Program-made: the position numbers and the translations under genes
Shown here: positions 1 to 9,576 of the stretch, piece by piece
Numbering within the stretch: position 1 is the stretch's first letter
Layout of the letters: each line of letters begins with the position of its first letter
NCBI GenBank assembly: GCA_965212125.1
Contig: OZ243045.1
Location: 124,001 to 188,000 of the forward strand
Direction: 5' to 3'
DNA length: 64,000 nt
DNA from: CAYRJD01 sp965212125
GTDB taxonomy: Bacteria; Actinomycetota; Acidimicrobiia; Acidimicrobiales; Poriferisodalaceae
Notes under the pieces: generated by a model
Told to the model about the DNA's origin: nothing
Seen by the model: only the letters and a program-made list of their open reading frames with translations
Database searches by the model: none

Positions 1-1
1 C

Positions 2-817
2 GCTGAGTTTCTGAAGCTGCTTGCCACCCTCACCGAGGCCGATTGTCGTGCTACCGGTCCAACTGCGTGGACCGAATGGATTGCGGATCTGACAGGCACG
101 CTTGTCGACCTAGTGGGTGAGTTTTTTGCCGGCTCCGGCGATCTGCTTTCGCAAAGACGAGAGCTGCGAGACGAGGCTCTAAACAAGATGCTGGAGCAGC
201 GCACCACGCAAGTCGTCGGCTCCGATGACACGGTGACCGTTGTCGCACCCGACCAAAGGGGAACCTTTAGCAAGGTTGCCGGTGCGCTTGCCCTGCGCGG
301 TTTAGATGTGCTGCAGGCCGAAGCGTTTTCACGCGCAGGCTCGGCTCAATCAGACCCGGCCCAAGCAGATCAGGCGCGCCCGATGGCCGTGTCGGTTTTC
401 AAGATTGCGCCGCCAGACACGCCGGTTGATTGGGACAGAGTCGCCGCTGACGTAAAACGCGCACTCAACGGAGCCTTGGCTTTAGATGCGCGCATCGCTG
501 AGCGGGCACGTCTCTACGCCAGACGCACCACACTCGCAGCTTCAACACCCCAAACGGCGGTGACGTTCAACACCGTTGCCGCAACCGACGCAACCATCAT
601 CCAGGTCCGCACAGAGGATCGCATCGGCGTGCTTTACCGGCTTACTGAAATTCTTTCCAGCATGGGGCTAGACATCGTCTCCGCCAAGATTCAGACAATC
701 GCCAATGAAGTAGTCGACACGTTTTACGTAACCGGAGCCACCGGCCCGGTGCTTAGCGAGGAGCACCAACGTGAGATTGAGTTAGCGCTGCAGCACGGCC
801 TGAAGCCAGCCGACTAG
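2..817 (+). CDS. glnD: [protein-PII] nucleotidyltransferase GlnD, C-terminal part (5' end outside window)
   Basis: The open frame runs from the window edge to TAG at 815-817. Its first residues (AEFLKLLATLTEADCRATG) match the end of the HD domain of GlnD. Two ACT domains follow, one starting near TVTVVAPDQRG and one near TIIQVRTEDRIG, which is the GlnD C-terminal architecture. GlnD modifies the PII nitrogen-status protein; in studied actinobacteria the modification is adenylylation rather than uridylylation (family knowledge). The ACT domains sense glutamine. The catalytic nucleotidyltransferase domain lies upstream of the window, so its integrity cannot be judged. A GTG at 113 is an internal codon, not the start. 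Confidence 0.9.
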   Translation, partial: AEFLKLLATLTEADCRATGPTAWTEWIADLTGTLVDLVGEFFAGSGDLLSQRRELRDEALNKMLEQRTTQVVGSDDTVTVVAPDQRGTFSKVAGALALRGLDVLQAEAFSRAGSAQSDPAQADQARPMAVSVFKIAPPDTPVDWDRVAADVKRALNGALALDARIAERARLYARRTTLAASTPQTAVTFNTVAATDATIIQVRTEDRIGVLYRLTEILSSMGLDIVSAKIQTIANEVVDTFYVTGATGPVLSEEHQREIELALQHGLKPAD

Positions 818-894
818 CGCAAGCCACCGCTGGTCAGTCACCGCTGGTCAGTTACCGCCGGCCAGCCAGCACAAAAATATGCGCTAGGTATGCG

Positions 895-3447
895 CTAAAT
901 ATGCGAGATGGCGTCCAGCACGTTTAGGCGTGCCGCCCGGCGGGCTGGCAAGATCGCGGCTAGCAGCCCGAGCACAATGCTCAGGATCACTATTGCTATG
1001 AGGTTGCCAACCGGTATTGCCGTCTCAGAAACAAACGATTCCGGCAGCGCCGCAATCGCAATGAAGCTAAACACCAGCCCCAGCAACACGCCAAGAATCC
1101 CGCCGAACACGGTCACGACCACGGCTTCCCAACGAATCATGCGGCGGGTTTGACGCCTGGTCATTCCGACCGCGCGCAGCAGGCCTATCTCACGAATCCG
1201 CTCAAACACAGACAGCATCAAAGTGTTCAAGACCCCCAGAGACGCAATCACGATGGCAAAAACCAGCAAAGCGTTCACAGAAATCAGCAACTGATCGATC
1301 TGACCTTCAAGCGTGGCTTGGAATTCATCCTGGTTTTCAAGTCTGGTTTCGGGATAGTTCGCCGCAACTGCGTCAACGGCTGGTCGCACCTGCGTGCGTT
1401 CAAAGCCCGCAGCCACAGTGGCAGCCGCAAATGCGTCGTATTGCTGGGCAGATGAATACACCTGCTCGTAGGTGGCTATATCAATAACCCAGTTGCCGAG
1501 GATCGCGGCGTCGTCATATATTCCAGCAACGGTCAGGTTGCGTGTTCCAGTGGGGAACTCAACGCTAAGCGTGTCGCCAACGCTTAGGTTCAGATCTTCA
1601 GCCGGATCGCTAAAAACCAAAACCCCATTGTTTCTGAGGTCGCTGTATGAGCCTTCCAGCAAGTCCGCATCAACCAAGGTGCCTAGGCCTTCTACGGGTG
1701 TGCCAATCACGTCATAACTGATGTCATCAATGCGCATCGTGGCTACGCCAGGTCCACCGCGAAACCCCACCGCCAGGTCGACGCCCTCCACCTCGTTTAG
1801 GTCTTCAACCAACTGTGGGCTAAAACCAACCTGATCGGGGGTATCGAGTTGGACGAAGTAATCGGCTCTCAGCGAAGTATCCAAAGCGGAAGTAAACGAC
1901 GACTTGAAGCTCTGTCCCACAATGAGCACCATCGCAACTAGCGCTAACCCCACCATTAGTGCCGAAGCCGTGGAAGAGGTGCGTCGCGGGTTACGTGCAG
2001 CATTCTGGCGTGCCAACTGACCAGATATTCCGGCCAGGCGAGCCACGGGTAGTCCCAGCAACTGTGCGGCCGGGCGAGCGACCAGCGGGCTAAGCAAAGC
2101 TACGGCCAAGAACAGCAGGAGCGCTCCGCCTGCTAGCGGGATAAGCCTGTCGGTTGCTCCGCCGCTGCTAAATATTCCCAGCAGTGAGAGCGCGGCACCG
2201 ACGACACCAAAGGCAACACCAATGATTGTGCGGCGTCGCGAACTAACCGGCGACAAGATGAATTGATCAGAGATCGCCGCTATGGGCGGAATGGAAGCAG
2301 CGCGCCTGGCTGGCGTTATGGAAGCCAGCAGAGTTATGCCTACGCCAACGACGATGGAAAAGATCCACGTGCGCAACCCCAAAATGACTGGCCCTGAGGG
2401 AAGTCCGCCGCCATCACCGGCCTGCGCAATGGCCCAGTTAATAAGCGCCGCCACACCGATGCCGGACAGCACACCGACTATCGAAGCCACTATTCCAACC
2501 ACTAACGCTTCGCCAATAACTGATCTACGTACCTGGCTCCCGGTGGCTCCCAAGCAACGCAGCAGGCCTAATTCTTTTATGCGCTGACCTAGCACGATTG
2601 CGAAGGTGTTGTTGATAATGAAAGCACTCACCACTAGCGCCACCGCCGCAAACGCCAGAAGGGCGTATTGGAAGATGTTGATGATTTGAGCGAATTGGTC
2701 GGTGAACTCTTCTTGAACTATGCCGCTAGTTACGGCTTCAAATTCGCTCGGCAAGACCTCGTTGACGTTGGCGGCTAGCTCTTCGTCGGTAGTCCCGGAC
2801 AGTGCGCGCACATCAATGGTGTTGAACGCACCGGGTATGTTGAAAAGATCTTGAGCGGTTTGGGTGTCAAACAGCGTAAAGATTGCACCGAAATCGTCAT
2901 CGCCAAACGTAAACAGCCCCGTAACGGTGAAATCTTGCGGCTCCTCTAGGGATCTCACATTCAGCGTGTCGCCGATGGCTATGTCGTTTCTTTCAGCCGT
3001 TCCCTCGTCAATCATTATCTCACCCGGACCAGGTGCCCTACTGCCCGGCAGCAGCTTTATCGATGAGGTGGTGTTGCTCGGCTCGTAGTTAAAACCAAGG
3101 GTGGGTCCACCCGACGACGTCAGCAGGTCGCCCTCAAAAGAGACGCGTGGGAAGCCAACAATAGCACCCTGCGCTTCGCCCACACCTTCTGCGCCTCTGA
3201 CCGCGTCAAGCAACTCTTCGGGTACAACCGGGCGGGTGCTGTCGTCATCTTCAAAGGTCGCAACACCGCGCACCTGGACACTTACGTTTGAAACGACTTC
3301 TTCGGCGATGTCGTCAAACGTGGCGCGCAAGCTATCGGCAATGATGAATGAGCCTGAAACGAAAGCCACACCCAGCACTACCGCGAAAGAGGTGAGCACA
3401 AAGCGCAGCTTGCGCGCAAGTAGAGATTTTATGGTGAGTCTGAACAC
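895..3447 (-). CDS. ABC transporter permease, FtsX/MacB type, two-module
   Basis: An 850-residue membrane protein with an N-terminal anchor helix (about residues 18-38), a large extracytoplasmic MacB-type periplasmic-core domain, a block of FtsX-type helices (about 255-385), further helices to about 460, and then a second copy of the same plan ending in three C-terminal helices. Such fused permeases work with a LolD-like ATPase and usually act as lipoprotein or peptide exporters, or as mechanotransmission devices rather than importers. The GTG start lies 8 bases downstream of the ATPase gene stop, so the two genes form an operon. The substrate cannot be read from sequence. Stop codon TAG. Confidence 0.88.
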   Translation of the reverse strand: MFRLTIKSLLARKLRFVLTSFAVVLGVAFVSGSFIIADSLRATFDDIAEEVVSNVSVQVRGVATFEDDDSTRPVVPEELLDAVRGAEGVGEAQGAIVGFPRVSFEGDLLTSSGGPTLGFNYEPSNTTSSIKLLPGSRAPGPGEIMIDEGTAERNDIAIGDTLNVRSLEEPQDFTVTGLFTFGDDDFGAIFTLFDTQTAQDLFNIPGAFNTIDVRALSGTTDEELAANVNEVLPSEFEAVTSGIVQEEFTDQFAQIINIFQYALLAFAAVALVVSAFIINNTFAIVLGQRIKELGLLRCLGATGSQVRRSVIGEALVVGIVASIVGVLSGIGVAALINWAIAQAGDGGGLPSGPVILGLRTWIFSIVVGVGITLLASITPARRAASIPPIAAISDQFILSPVSSRRRTIIGVAFGVVGAALSLLGIFSSGGATDRLIPLAGGALLLFLAVALLSPLVARPAAQLLGLPVARLAGISGQLARQNAARNPRRTSSTASALMVGLALVAMVLIVGQSFKSSFTSALDTSLRADYFVQLDTPDQVGFSPQLVEDLNEVEGVDLAVGFRGGPGVATMRIDDISYDVIGTPVEGLGTLVDADLLEGSYSDLRNNGVLVFSDPAEDLNLSVGDTLSVEFPTGTRNLTVAGIYDDAAILGNWVIDIATYEQVYSSAQQYDAFAAATVAAGFERTQVRPAVDAVAANYPETRLENQDEFQATLEGQIDQLLISVNALLVFAIVIASLGVLNTLMLSVFERIREIGLLRAVGMTRRQTRRMIRWEAVVVTVFGGILGVLLGLVFSFIAIAALPESFVSETAIPVGNLIAIVILSIVLGLLAAILPARRAARLNVLDAISHI

Positions 3448-3455
3448 GGGTTTAG

Positions 3456-4325
3456 CTAGTCGTCCAGGCTTTTGATTGTGTCAAGAACGTCGTCTGCGTT
3501 AGGAGAAGCCAACTCTTTAACGATTTGACCGTCAACCAAAAACACCACTCGATCGCTGTAAGCGGCCGTGTTGGCATCGTGGGTAACCATGACGACCGTC
3601 TGATTGAGCTGGTCAACCGCTTGACGGATGAAGCTCAAAATCTCTCCACCGGTTTTACTGTCAAGGTTGCCGGTGGGCTCATCGGCAAAAACAATGGCCG
3701 GCTGGCTAGCTAGCGCACGTGCCACAGCGACGCGTTGCTGCTGCCCGCCTGATAGCTCGGTGGGTCGATGACTTAGGCGATCCGCCAGCCCCACCGCCTG
3801 CACGATCTCGTCAAACCACTTTTTGTCAATGTCGGTGCCACCCAGCTGCGAGGGAAGCGTGATGTTTTCTTCTGCATTCAGCGTTGGAACCAGGTTGAAG
3901 GCTTGAAACACGAAGCCGATTCGGTTGCGTCGCAACAGGGTTAGTTGCCGCTCAGACAAGGTTCCCAGCGAAACGCCTTCCACGAAAACCTCACCTTGTG
4001 TGGGCGTATCCAACCCGGCCATGCAATGCATGAGGGTGGATTTGCCGGAGCCAGACGGACCCATAACGGCGGTGAGCTCGCCCGTTTGAAACTCAACGGA
4101 GATGCCGTCCAAGGCGCGCACCTCGGTGTCGCCCTCTCCATAAATTTTGACTGCCCCGGCAGACCACGCGGCCGCCCCATTAGCCCTTGCGGGCGTTGAT
4201 TCGTCAGGCATTGCTGGCATTGTCTCGCCAGTCACTGCTGGCACGTTACTTGTCTCATCATTTTCCACAGCCGGCAGGCTACACGCAACGGCGGGGGGGG
4301 GATTTAGCTCGGCCATTAGCCCCAT
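3456..4325 (-). CDS. ABC transporter ATP-binding protein, LolD/MacB family
   Basis: A 289-residue ATPase partner of the permease just downstream. Walker A (GPSGSGKST) is at 89-97, the signature LSGGQQQR at 191-198 and Walker B with DEPTGNLDS at about 211-223. The DEPTGNLDS form is typical of the LolD/MacB/FtsE group. The core begins only near residue 53; the first 50 residues are low-complexity and include a proline run encoded by nine consecutive G on the plus strand (4293-4301). ATG codons at 4220 or 4211 would give a more usual length, so the start is uncertain. The gene is divergent from the cyclase gene starting at 4369, leaving only about 43 bases for both promoters if the 4325 start is right. 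Confidence 0.88.
   Translation of the reverse strand: MGLMAELNPPPAVACSLPAVENDETSNVPAVTGETMPAMPDESTPARANGAAAWSAGAVKIYGEGDTEVRALDGISVEFQTGELTAVMGPSGSGKSTLMHCMAGLDTPTQGEVFVEGVSLGTLSERQLTLLRRNRIGFVFQAFNLVPTLNAEENITLPSQLGGTDIDKKWFDEIVQAVGLADRLSHRPTELSGGQQQRVAVARALASQPAIVFADEPTGNLDSKTGGEILSFIRQAVDQLNQTVVMVTHDANTAAYSDRVVFLVDGQIVKELASPNADDVLDTIKSLDD
4293..4301. repeat. G9 homopolymer near the 5' end of the ABC ATPase gene
   Basis: Nine consecutive G on the plus strand, read as CCC codons (three prolines, about residues 9-11) in the ATPase frame if translation starts at 4325. A length change would shift the frame from that start but not from the internal ATG codons at 4220 or 4211. Confidence 0.9.
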
Positions 4326-4368
4326 TGCGCAAGCGTTCCTTGCCCCGAGAGTTTCCTACACTGAGGCC

Positions 4369-7300
4369 GTGGCGACAAACATTTGCCCCTCTTGTGGATC
4401 AGATGTGCCTGACGGCGCCCGTTTTTGCCCTACTTGCGGGCACTTATTGGTTGAGACCGAAGAGCGCCGAGTCGTCACGGTTTTGTTTGTTGATTTGGCG
4501 GGCTTTACATCTCTTAGCGAAGATGCCGATCCGGAAGACATCAAGCACCTAATTGACACGTGCTTTCAACGGCTAGTAGTCGATGTTGCTGAGTTTGGTG
4601 GAACCGTTGACAAGATCATCGGCGACGCCATTTTGGCTTTGTTCGGTGCACCGATTGCGCACGAAGACGACCCTGAGCGTGCTTTGCGAGCGGCTTTCCG
4701 CATGCAGCAGTCGCTGGATGCCTTCGCCGCGGAGCGTGGCATTGCGATGCAAATGCGCACGGGCATCAATACCGGCGAAGTGCTGGTGGGCGCACTTCAC
4801 GCCGGTGGTGATTACACGGTGATGGGCGACACCGTCAATATCGCTAGCCGGCTGCAAACCATGGCTGATCCGGGTGAGGTGCTGGTGGGCGCGACTACGG
4901 CAAAGGCCACTGATTCGGTGGTTCAGTACAAAGAGTGCGGCGAGCTGAAGCTCCGCGGCCGCAGTGAGCCGGTTGGAGTTTTTTCCGCTACCGGCGAACT
5001 GGCACCGCCTGGCCGACGGCGTAGCGCCAAGCGTGCTCCGCTAGTCGGGCGCGACCTGGAGTTCCAGCAGCTCGCCTCTGCCATAAATACGGCGATCAGT
5101 AGCCGGCGCGCTCAGCTAGTTCAGGTTGTGGGAGAGGCTGGGGTGGGTAAGACCCGGCTAGCAGAGGAGATAACCGCCGAAATAGAAGCGCATCACGGAG
5201 CGTTAGTGCTGAGCAGCATGGTGCTGCCTTATGACGAGGTAAATCCGCTGCGTGCTCTGGGCGATGCGATCGCTAGCACGGCGGGTGTATCGCACAACGA
5301 CACAAGCTCGCAGGCGACTGATCTGACTGAGGCGATGGTTGCTGAAGCTCTGAGTCGCGGCGAGCCAGACGCAAGTGGGTCGGGCGCAATTGGATCCGAC
5401 GCAAGTGGATCGGATGCGCAAAAGATCACCCAAATGGTTATGGCGATGATCGGTCGCGCGCCTGGCCACAGCGTGGGTTCGGTGCGTAGTGCTGGCTCTA
5501 GTGCCGCCACATTCGCCGACACCTTTGCAGATGGCGCTGAGCTTGACGACCGCCCTAGCGGATCGGGCGACGTGGTCGCAGCGATGACCCAGCTATTTGG
5601 CGCCCTAGCACGATCGCGGCCGACCGTGATGCTGATCGGCGATATCCAATGGGCGGATGAGCGGCTGCTTAGCTTGCTGGAAAACCTGCTGGCGACGCTG
5701 GCATCTCAAACGCTTGTCGTTATTACGACTGCTCGTTGGGAAACCGATGAGAATCGCTGGACACCCCCGCCCGGTCGTTACAACTCTGTTGTCTTAAATC
5801 TTGATCCGCTAAAAGTTGAGGCAACCGCTGAACTGGTAAACGCCCTCTTGGGCTTTGAGGCACCGCAAGAGCTGGTGGAGCAGCTCCATGCCCGCAGCGG
5901 CGGCAACCCATTTTTCTTAGAAGAGATCAGCACTTTGCTTAGAGATGCAGGCGAGACTGACACCACGGACGCCGCCGCCTACACAGGCGCTGGCCGTGGA
6001 GACATCGGTTTGAGCTCGACGGTTCATCCGCTAGCGGATCTGCCGGGCACGTTGCGTGGATTGGTGGCGGCGCGGCTAGACGGCCTCAGCGAAGAAGAGC
6101 GCAAGATGGTTGATGACGCAGCCGTGTTAGGTAGCGGCGGCGACATTGATGATCTGCTGACGTCATCGGGGTTGGGTGTTTCAGATACGCAGGCATTGGT
6201 TGGGGTGACTGGCGTAGAAGAAGCCGGGGAGGTATTTCAGCGACTAGTAGACAAAGACATCTTTGACATAGGAGACCGCAAATGGCGTTTTCGGTCTGAC
6301 TTAGTGCGCGAAGTTGCTTACGCCCGACTCACAAAGACCGATCGGGCGCAGCGCCATGTGCGTGTGGCTGAATGGCTAGCCGAGGGCATAGAAGAGAAGT
6401 CGGCCGAGTACGTCGCGATGGTCGCGCATCACCTTGCTACGGCTCTTGATCTGGGGGCAAGCACCAACGAAAACGTGTCTTTAACTACCACGCTTGGATC
6501 GAGCATCACCGATACGGCCATCGACTGGTTGGGCAAAGCTGGCGAGCACGCAGCTGCGAGTGAAAGCCATTTTGTTGCGGATCAGATGTTTCGTAGGGCG
6601 ATTGAACTACTAGATAACGACGACCCGCGACTAATTCAGATGTCTCTAAATCGAGCGCGTGCCCGACTCGGTTTAGGTGAGCTATCCGGCGCCAAGGCCG
6701 ACGCTGAGCGGGCGCGTGAACTGGCCTTGCTCAAAGCCGATCGCACTGCGGCAGCTCACGGGCTGCTGCTGCTAGGCCGCATTGCGCTCACATCAGACGA
6801 TCACGCGCAGGCCGAAAGCTTGCTGGCCGACGCGTCGGGACAGTTCCAATTGTTGGGTGAGGTAAGCGATGCGGCCGAAGCTCTACGCCTGCGCGGTTTT
6901 GCTTTGTTGCGAGCCGGTGATCACAGCCGCGCCGATCGCTACATCAACGAGGCTCACGTCACTTTCGTGCACCTAAAAGACAAGTCAGGAATTGCGTGGT
7001 GTCTGCAAAGCCTGGCGTGGCTTTCCTTTGAGCAAGGCTTAATTGAAGAGGCCGATGAACGCCTGCATCTGGCAATTGAGACCTTTACCGAGGAAGGCAA
7101 CACGGCCGGACTTGCTACCGCTCGCAGCTTGCAAGCGTTCTTGCTTTTCCATTCCGGGCAGCGTTCCGAAGCTGAAGAAATGGCTAACGAGGTGCGTGCC
7201 GTCGTTCATCAACGCGGCGAGCGTTTTACCGAAGCGATGCTGGACTTGCTGCTGGGTTCGATCGGTATGTGGTCGGGGCAAGCCACCGTGGCTCTTGAGC

Positions 7301-8181
7301 GAGCCAAATCCGCAGAGCGGGTGTTTAACCGAATCGGCAGCGCCTTTGGCATGGTGCAAGCGTTGGGTCTGCAAGGTCGCGCGTATGCAGCGCTGGGCGA
7401 GCTGCAAAGAAGCCGAACCGTGATGACGGAGTGCTTGCAGCGAGCAATGGATATGCCGGGGCAGCCTCTAAAACGATTCGCGCAAGCGTCATGGGCGGGC
7501 GGCAACGTGCAGATGGGTAACCCGCGAGCCGCCCTGGCAGACATCAAGGAAGCCGAGCAAGCCAGCACTAATCGCGGGCCGCTAGTAATAGGCACGTTAG
7601 AACTGAGCGTCTCCAAGGGCTTGGCGATGCTGCAGCTAGGCGAGATAGACGAAGCCGTAAGAGTGCTGGAGGGCATTACCGATCGCAGAGCCAAAGAGCA
7701 AGACAGAGCCAAAGAGCAAGACAGCGAGAAAGTACCTTCCATGTATCTGGAATCAAGCCTGGCGCTGGCATATTGCGCGGCGGGCAGGTTTGACGAGGCT
7801 CACGAACGGGCATCCGTAGTGCTGGACAGCGGGCTCGGCACATACCTAGACGTGCGCACCGCACTGCTAGCCAAAGCGCTTGCCTATGCGCGTGCCTCTG
7901 ACCCAGAAAATATGGACAAGCTGCTAACGCAGTCGCTGGAGGCAATTGACAAGACCGATAGTCGCACCAGCCAGGCGATTGTGAGGCTGGCACGGTCTTT
8001 GAGCTACAAGACGGTTGGGTCTGCGCAAGCAAGCGAGGCAGAAGACGACGCAGAGCAAGCGCTTGCGAAACTAGACACGCGACCCATTGGGTGGGAGATC
8101 GCATTTTGCTTGGCGCTTGGACAAGAGGTGACGGCCGTGCCAGCGGGGCCTTTGCCCGAACCAGTGACGTATCACGGCTGA
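4369..8181 (+). CDS. Class III adenylate/guanylate cyclase fused to AAA ATPase and TPR repeats
   Basis: A 1270-residue signalling protein. From the GTG at 4369 it starts with a zinc ribbon (CPSCG...CPTCG, residues 6-25). A class III cyclase homology domain follows (about 34-200) with the metal-binding aspartates in FVDLAGFT and KIIGDAILALFG. Next is an AAA/STAND-type ATPase with Walker A GEAGVGKT (about 256-263) and a Walker B-like segment near residue 420, and then a long helical TPR-rich C-terminus. This is the architecture of the large LuxR-less cyclase/ATPase regulators common in actinobacteria. The frame stays open upstream to 4147, but that part overlaps the divergent ATPase gene and has no domain, so the zinc-ribbon start is preferred. 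An 18-bp in-frame duplication lies at 7687-7722. Confidence 0.88.
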   Translation: MATNICPSCGSDVPDGARFCPTCGHLLVETEERRVVTVLFVDLAGFTSLSEDADPEDIKHLIDTCFQRLVVDVAEFGGTVDKIIGDAILALFGAPIAHEDDPERALRAAFRMQQSLDAFAAERGIAMQMRTGINTGEVLVGALHAGGDYTVMGDTVNIASRLQTMADPGEVLVGATTAKATDSVVQYKECGELKLRGRSEPVGVFSATGELAPPGRRRSAKRAPLVGRDLEFQQLASAINTAISSRRAQLVQVVGEAGVGKTRLAEEITAEIEAHHGALVLSSMVLPYDEVNPLRALGDAIASTAGVSHNDTSSQATDLTEAMVAEALSRGEPDASGSGAIGSDASGSDAQKITQMVMAMIGRAPGHSVGSVRSAGSSAATFADTFADGAELDDRPSGSGDVVAAMTQLFGALARSRPTVMLIGDIQWADERLLSLLENLLATLASQTLVVITTARWETDENRWTPPPGRYNSVVLNLDPLKVEATAELVNALLGFEAPQELVEQLHARSGGNPFFLEEISTLLRDAGETDTTDAAAYTGAGRGDIGLSSTVHPLADLPGTLRGLVAARLDGLSEEERKMVDDAAVLGSGGDIDDLLTSSGLGVSDTQALVGVTGVEEAGEVFQRLVDKDIFDIGDRKWRFRSDLVREVAYARLTKTDRAQRHVRVAEWLAEGIEEKSAEYVAMVAHHLATALDLGASTNENVSLTTTLGSSITDTAIDWLGKAGEHAAASESHFVADQMFRRAIELLDNDDPRLIQMSLNRARARLGLGELSGAKADAERARELALLKADRTAAAHGLLLLGRIALTSDDHAQAESLLADASGQFQLLGEVSDAAEALRLRGFALLRAGDHSRADRYINEAHVTFVHLKDKSGIAWCLQSLAWLSFEQGLIEEADERLHLAIETFTEEGNTAGLATARSLQAFLLFHSGQRSEAEEMANEVRAVVHQRGERFTEAMLDLLLGSIGMWSGQATVALERAKSAERVFNRIGSAFGMVQALGLQGRAYAALGELQRSRTVMTECLQRAMDMPGQPLKRFAQASWAGGNVQMGNPRAALADIKEAEQASTNRGPLVIGTLELSVSKGLAMLQLGEIDEAVRVLEGITDRRAKEQDRAKEQDSEKVPSMYLESSLALAYCAAGRFDEAHERASVVLDSGLGTYLDVRTALLAKALAYARASDPENMDKLLTQSLEAIDKTDSRTSQAIVRLARSLSYKTVGSAQASEAEDDAEQALAKLDTRPIGWEIAFCLALGQEVTAVPAGPLPEPVTYHG
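7687..7722. repeat. 18-bp perfect tandem duplication inside the cyclase gene
   Basis: Two identical 18-bp units (7687-7704 and 7705-7722), in frame, encoding a repeated AKEQDR-type charged hexapeptide in the TPR region. Confidence 0.92.
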
Positions 8182-8205
8182 TCAGCGATTAGAGAGATCG
8201 GTAAG

Positions 8206-8634
8206 GTGGGCGAAGTGAGCGATGCAGCGCAGGCCAGCCAGGGGCGAGTTCTGGTTACCAAAATTGGGCTTGACGGTCATGATCGAGGCATAAAAGTGGT
8301 CGCTCGCATGCTGCGAGATGCCGGATTTGAGGTCATCTACACGGGGCTTTTTCAAACCCCTGAAAGCGTTGTCGCTGCGGCAATAGACGAAGACGTTGAC
8401 GCCATCGGCGTTTCAATGCTGTCGGGCGCGCACGAAGCTCTCATTCCGCTGGTTACCGCGGGACTGAGCAAGGCGGGGGCAAACATCCCGGTGATCTTGG
8501 GCGGAATAGTGCCTGAGGACGATATGGAAGCGATGTCAAGCGCCGGAGTGGCGGCGGTGCTGACCCCCGGCGCCACCGGCACCGAAGTGGTAGCCGCGGT
8601 AAAGCAAGCGATCGCCGATCGCCGCGCGCAGTAA
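8206..8634 (+). CDS. Small B12-binding subunit of acyl-CoA mutase
   Basis: A 142-residue stand-alone cobalamin-binding domain. The DxHxxG motif (GLDGHDRG, His25) supplies the lower axial ligand to cobalt, and the SMLSGAH and GG segments of the Rossmann-like fold are present. It matches the C-terminal domain of methylmalonyl-CoA mutase or the small subunit of isobutyryl-CoA mutase. Its probable partner is the large subunit at 27561-29249, which lacks this domain; the genes are 19 kb apart and on opposite strands. GTG at 8206 or at 8215 can start it. It lies 24 bases after the cyclase gene. Stop TAA. Confidence 0.9.
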   Translation: MGEVSDAAQASQGRVLVTKIGLDGHDRGIKVVARMLRDAGFEVIYTGLFQTPESVVAAAIDEDVDAIGVSMLSGAHEALIPLVTAGLSKAGANIPVILGGIVPEDDMEAMSSAGVAAVLTPGATGTEVVAAVKQAIADRRAQ

Positions 8635-8703
8635 CTTGTGCCAGCGCTCAGCTAACGCTTCGCCAAATAACCACCGCCGTTAGCTACCGCTAGATTCAGT
8701 GCC

Positions 8704-9561
8704 GTGAACGTAAAAAAAGTCGGCGTTGTCGGATGCGGTCTGATGGGCTCGGGCATAGCGGAGGTTGCCGCCGTCAGCGGCTGCGACGTGAAGGTGGTGG
8801 AAAGCGATGCCGCAGCTGTTGAGCGTGGCCAAGGCCGGATTCAAAAAAGCCTGGAACGCGCATTGGCGGCGAAAAAGATTGATCAGGATGTGTTTGAGCG
8901 CTCCATGGGCGCAATCTCATTCGCTGAAGATCTTGAAAGCCTGGCAGACCGTGAGTTTGTAATAGAGGCAGTGATTGAACACGAGCAGACCAAGGTTGAT
9001 GTGTTCAGCGAGCTTTCAAAAGTGCTAAAAGACCCCAATGCCGTGATGGCCAGCAACACCTCCGCCATCCCGATTATGAAGCTGGCGATGGCAACCGACC
9101 GACCGGCTCAGGTGATCGGCATGCACTTCTTTAACCCGGTTCCCGTGATGGGGCTAGTGGAGGTGATCTCCTCGCTGCTGACAAGCAAAGAGACCGCCGA
9201 AAAGTGCCGTGAGTTCTCATCGCAACAGCTAGGCAAGCGAGTGGTAGACAGCCAAGACCGGGCAGGGTTTGTGGTTAACGCTTTGTTGGTGCCGCTCATC
9301 TTGTCGGCCATTCGCATGCTTGAGTCGGGCTTTGCCACCGCCGAAGACATTGACACCGGGATGGTAGTTGGCTGTAATCACCCGATGGGGCCGCTGGCGT
9401 TATGTGATTTGATCGGGCTTGATACGACTCTGGCGGTAGCCGACTCGCTGTATGACGAATTCCGTGAGCAGCTATACGCCCCGCCTCCAATGCTCAGCCG
9501 TATGTGCGATGCCGGACTGCTAGGACGCAAAGCTGGGCGCGGCTTCTATGTCTACGATTGA
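8704..9561 (+). CDS. 3-hydroxyacyl-CoA (3-hydroxybutyryl-CoA) dehydrogenase
   Basis: A 285-residue single-domain enzyme of the Hbd/FadB2 family, the usual length for the group. It has an N-terminal NAD(P)-binding GxGxxG (GVVGCGLMGSGIAE, residues 7-20), the catalytic histidine in GMHFFNPVPVMG (His141), the paired Glu in VIEAVIE, and the C-terminal dimerisation domain with NHPMGPLAL. It oxidises 3-hydroxybutyryl-CoA-type substrates in beta-oxidation or runs the reverse reaction in butyrate metabolism. Starting codon GTG. Its neighbour is the mutase subunit, and the window holds two enoyl-CoA hydratases and an acyl-CoA dehydrogenase, which suggests fatty-acid or branched-chain acid catabolism. 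Confidence 0.92.
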   Translation: MNVKKVGVVGCGLMGSGIAEVAAVSGCDVKVVESDAAAVERGQGRIQKSLERALAAKKIDQDVFERSMGAISFAEDLESLADREFVIEAVIEHEQTKVDVFSELSKVLKDPNAVMASNTSAIPIMKLAMATDRPAQVIGMHFFNPVPVMGLVEVISSLLTSKETAEKCREFSSQQLGKRVVDSQDRAGFVVNALLVPLILSAIRMLESGFATAEDIDTGMVVGCNHPMGPLALCDLIGLDTTLAVADSLYDEFREQLYAPPPMLSRMCDAGLLGRKAGRGFYVYD

Positions 9562-9576
9562 GCATACGATTTGGGC

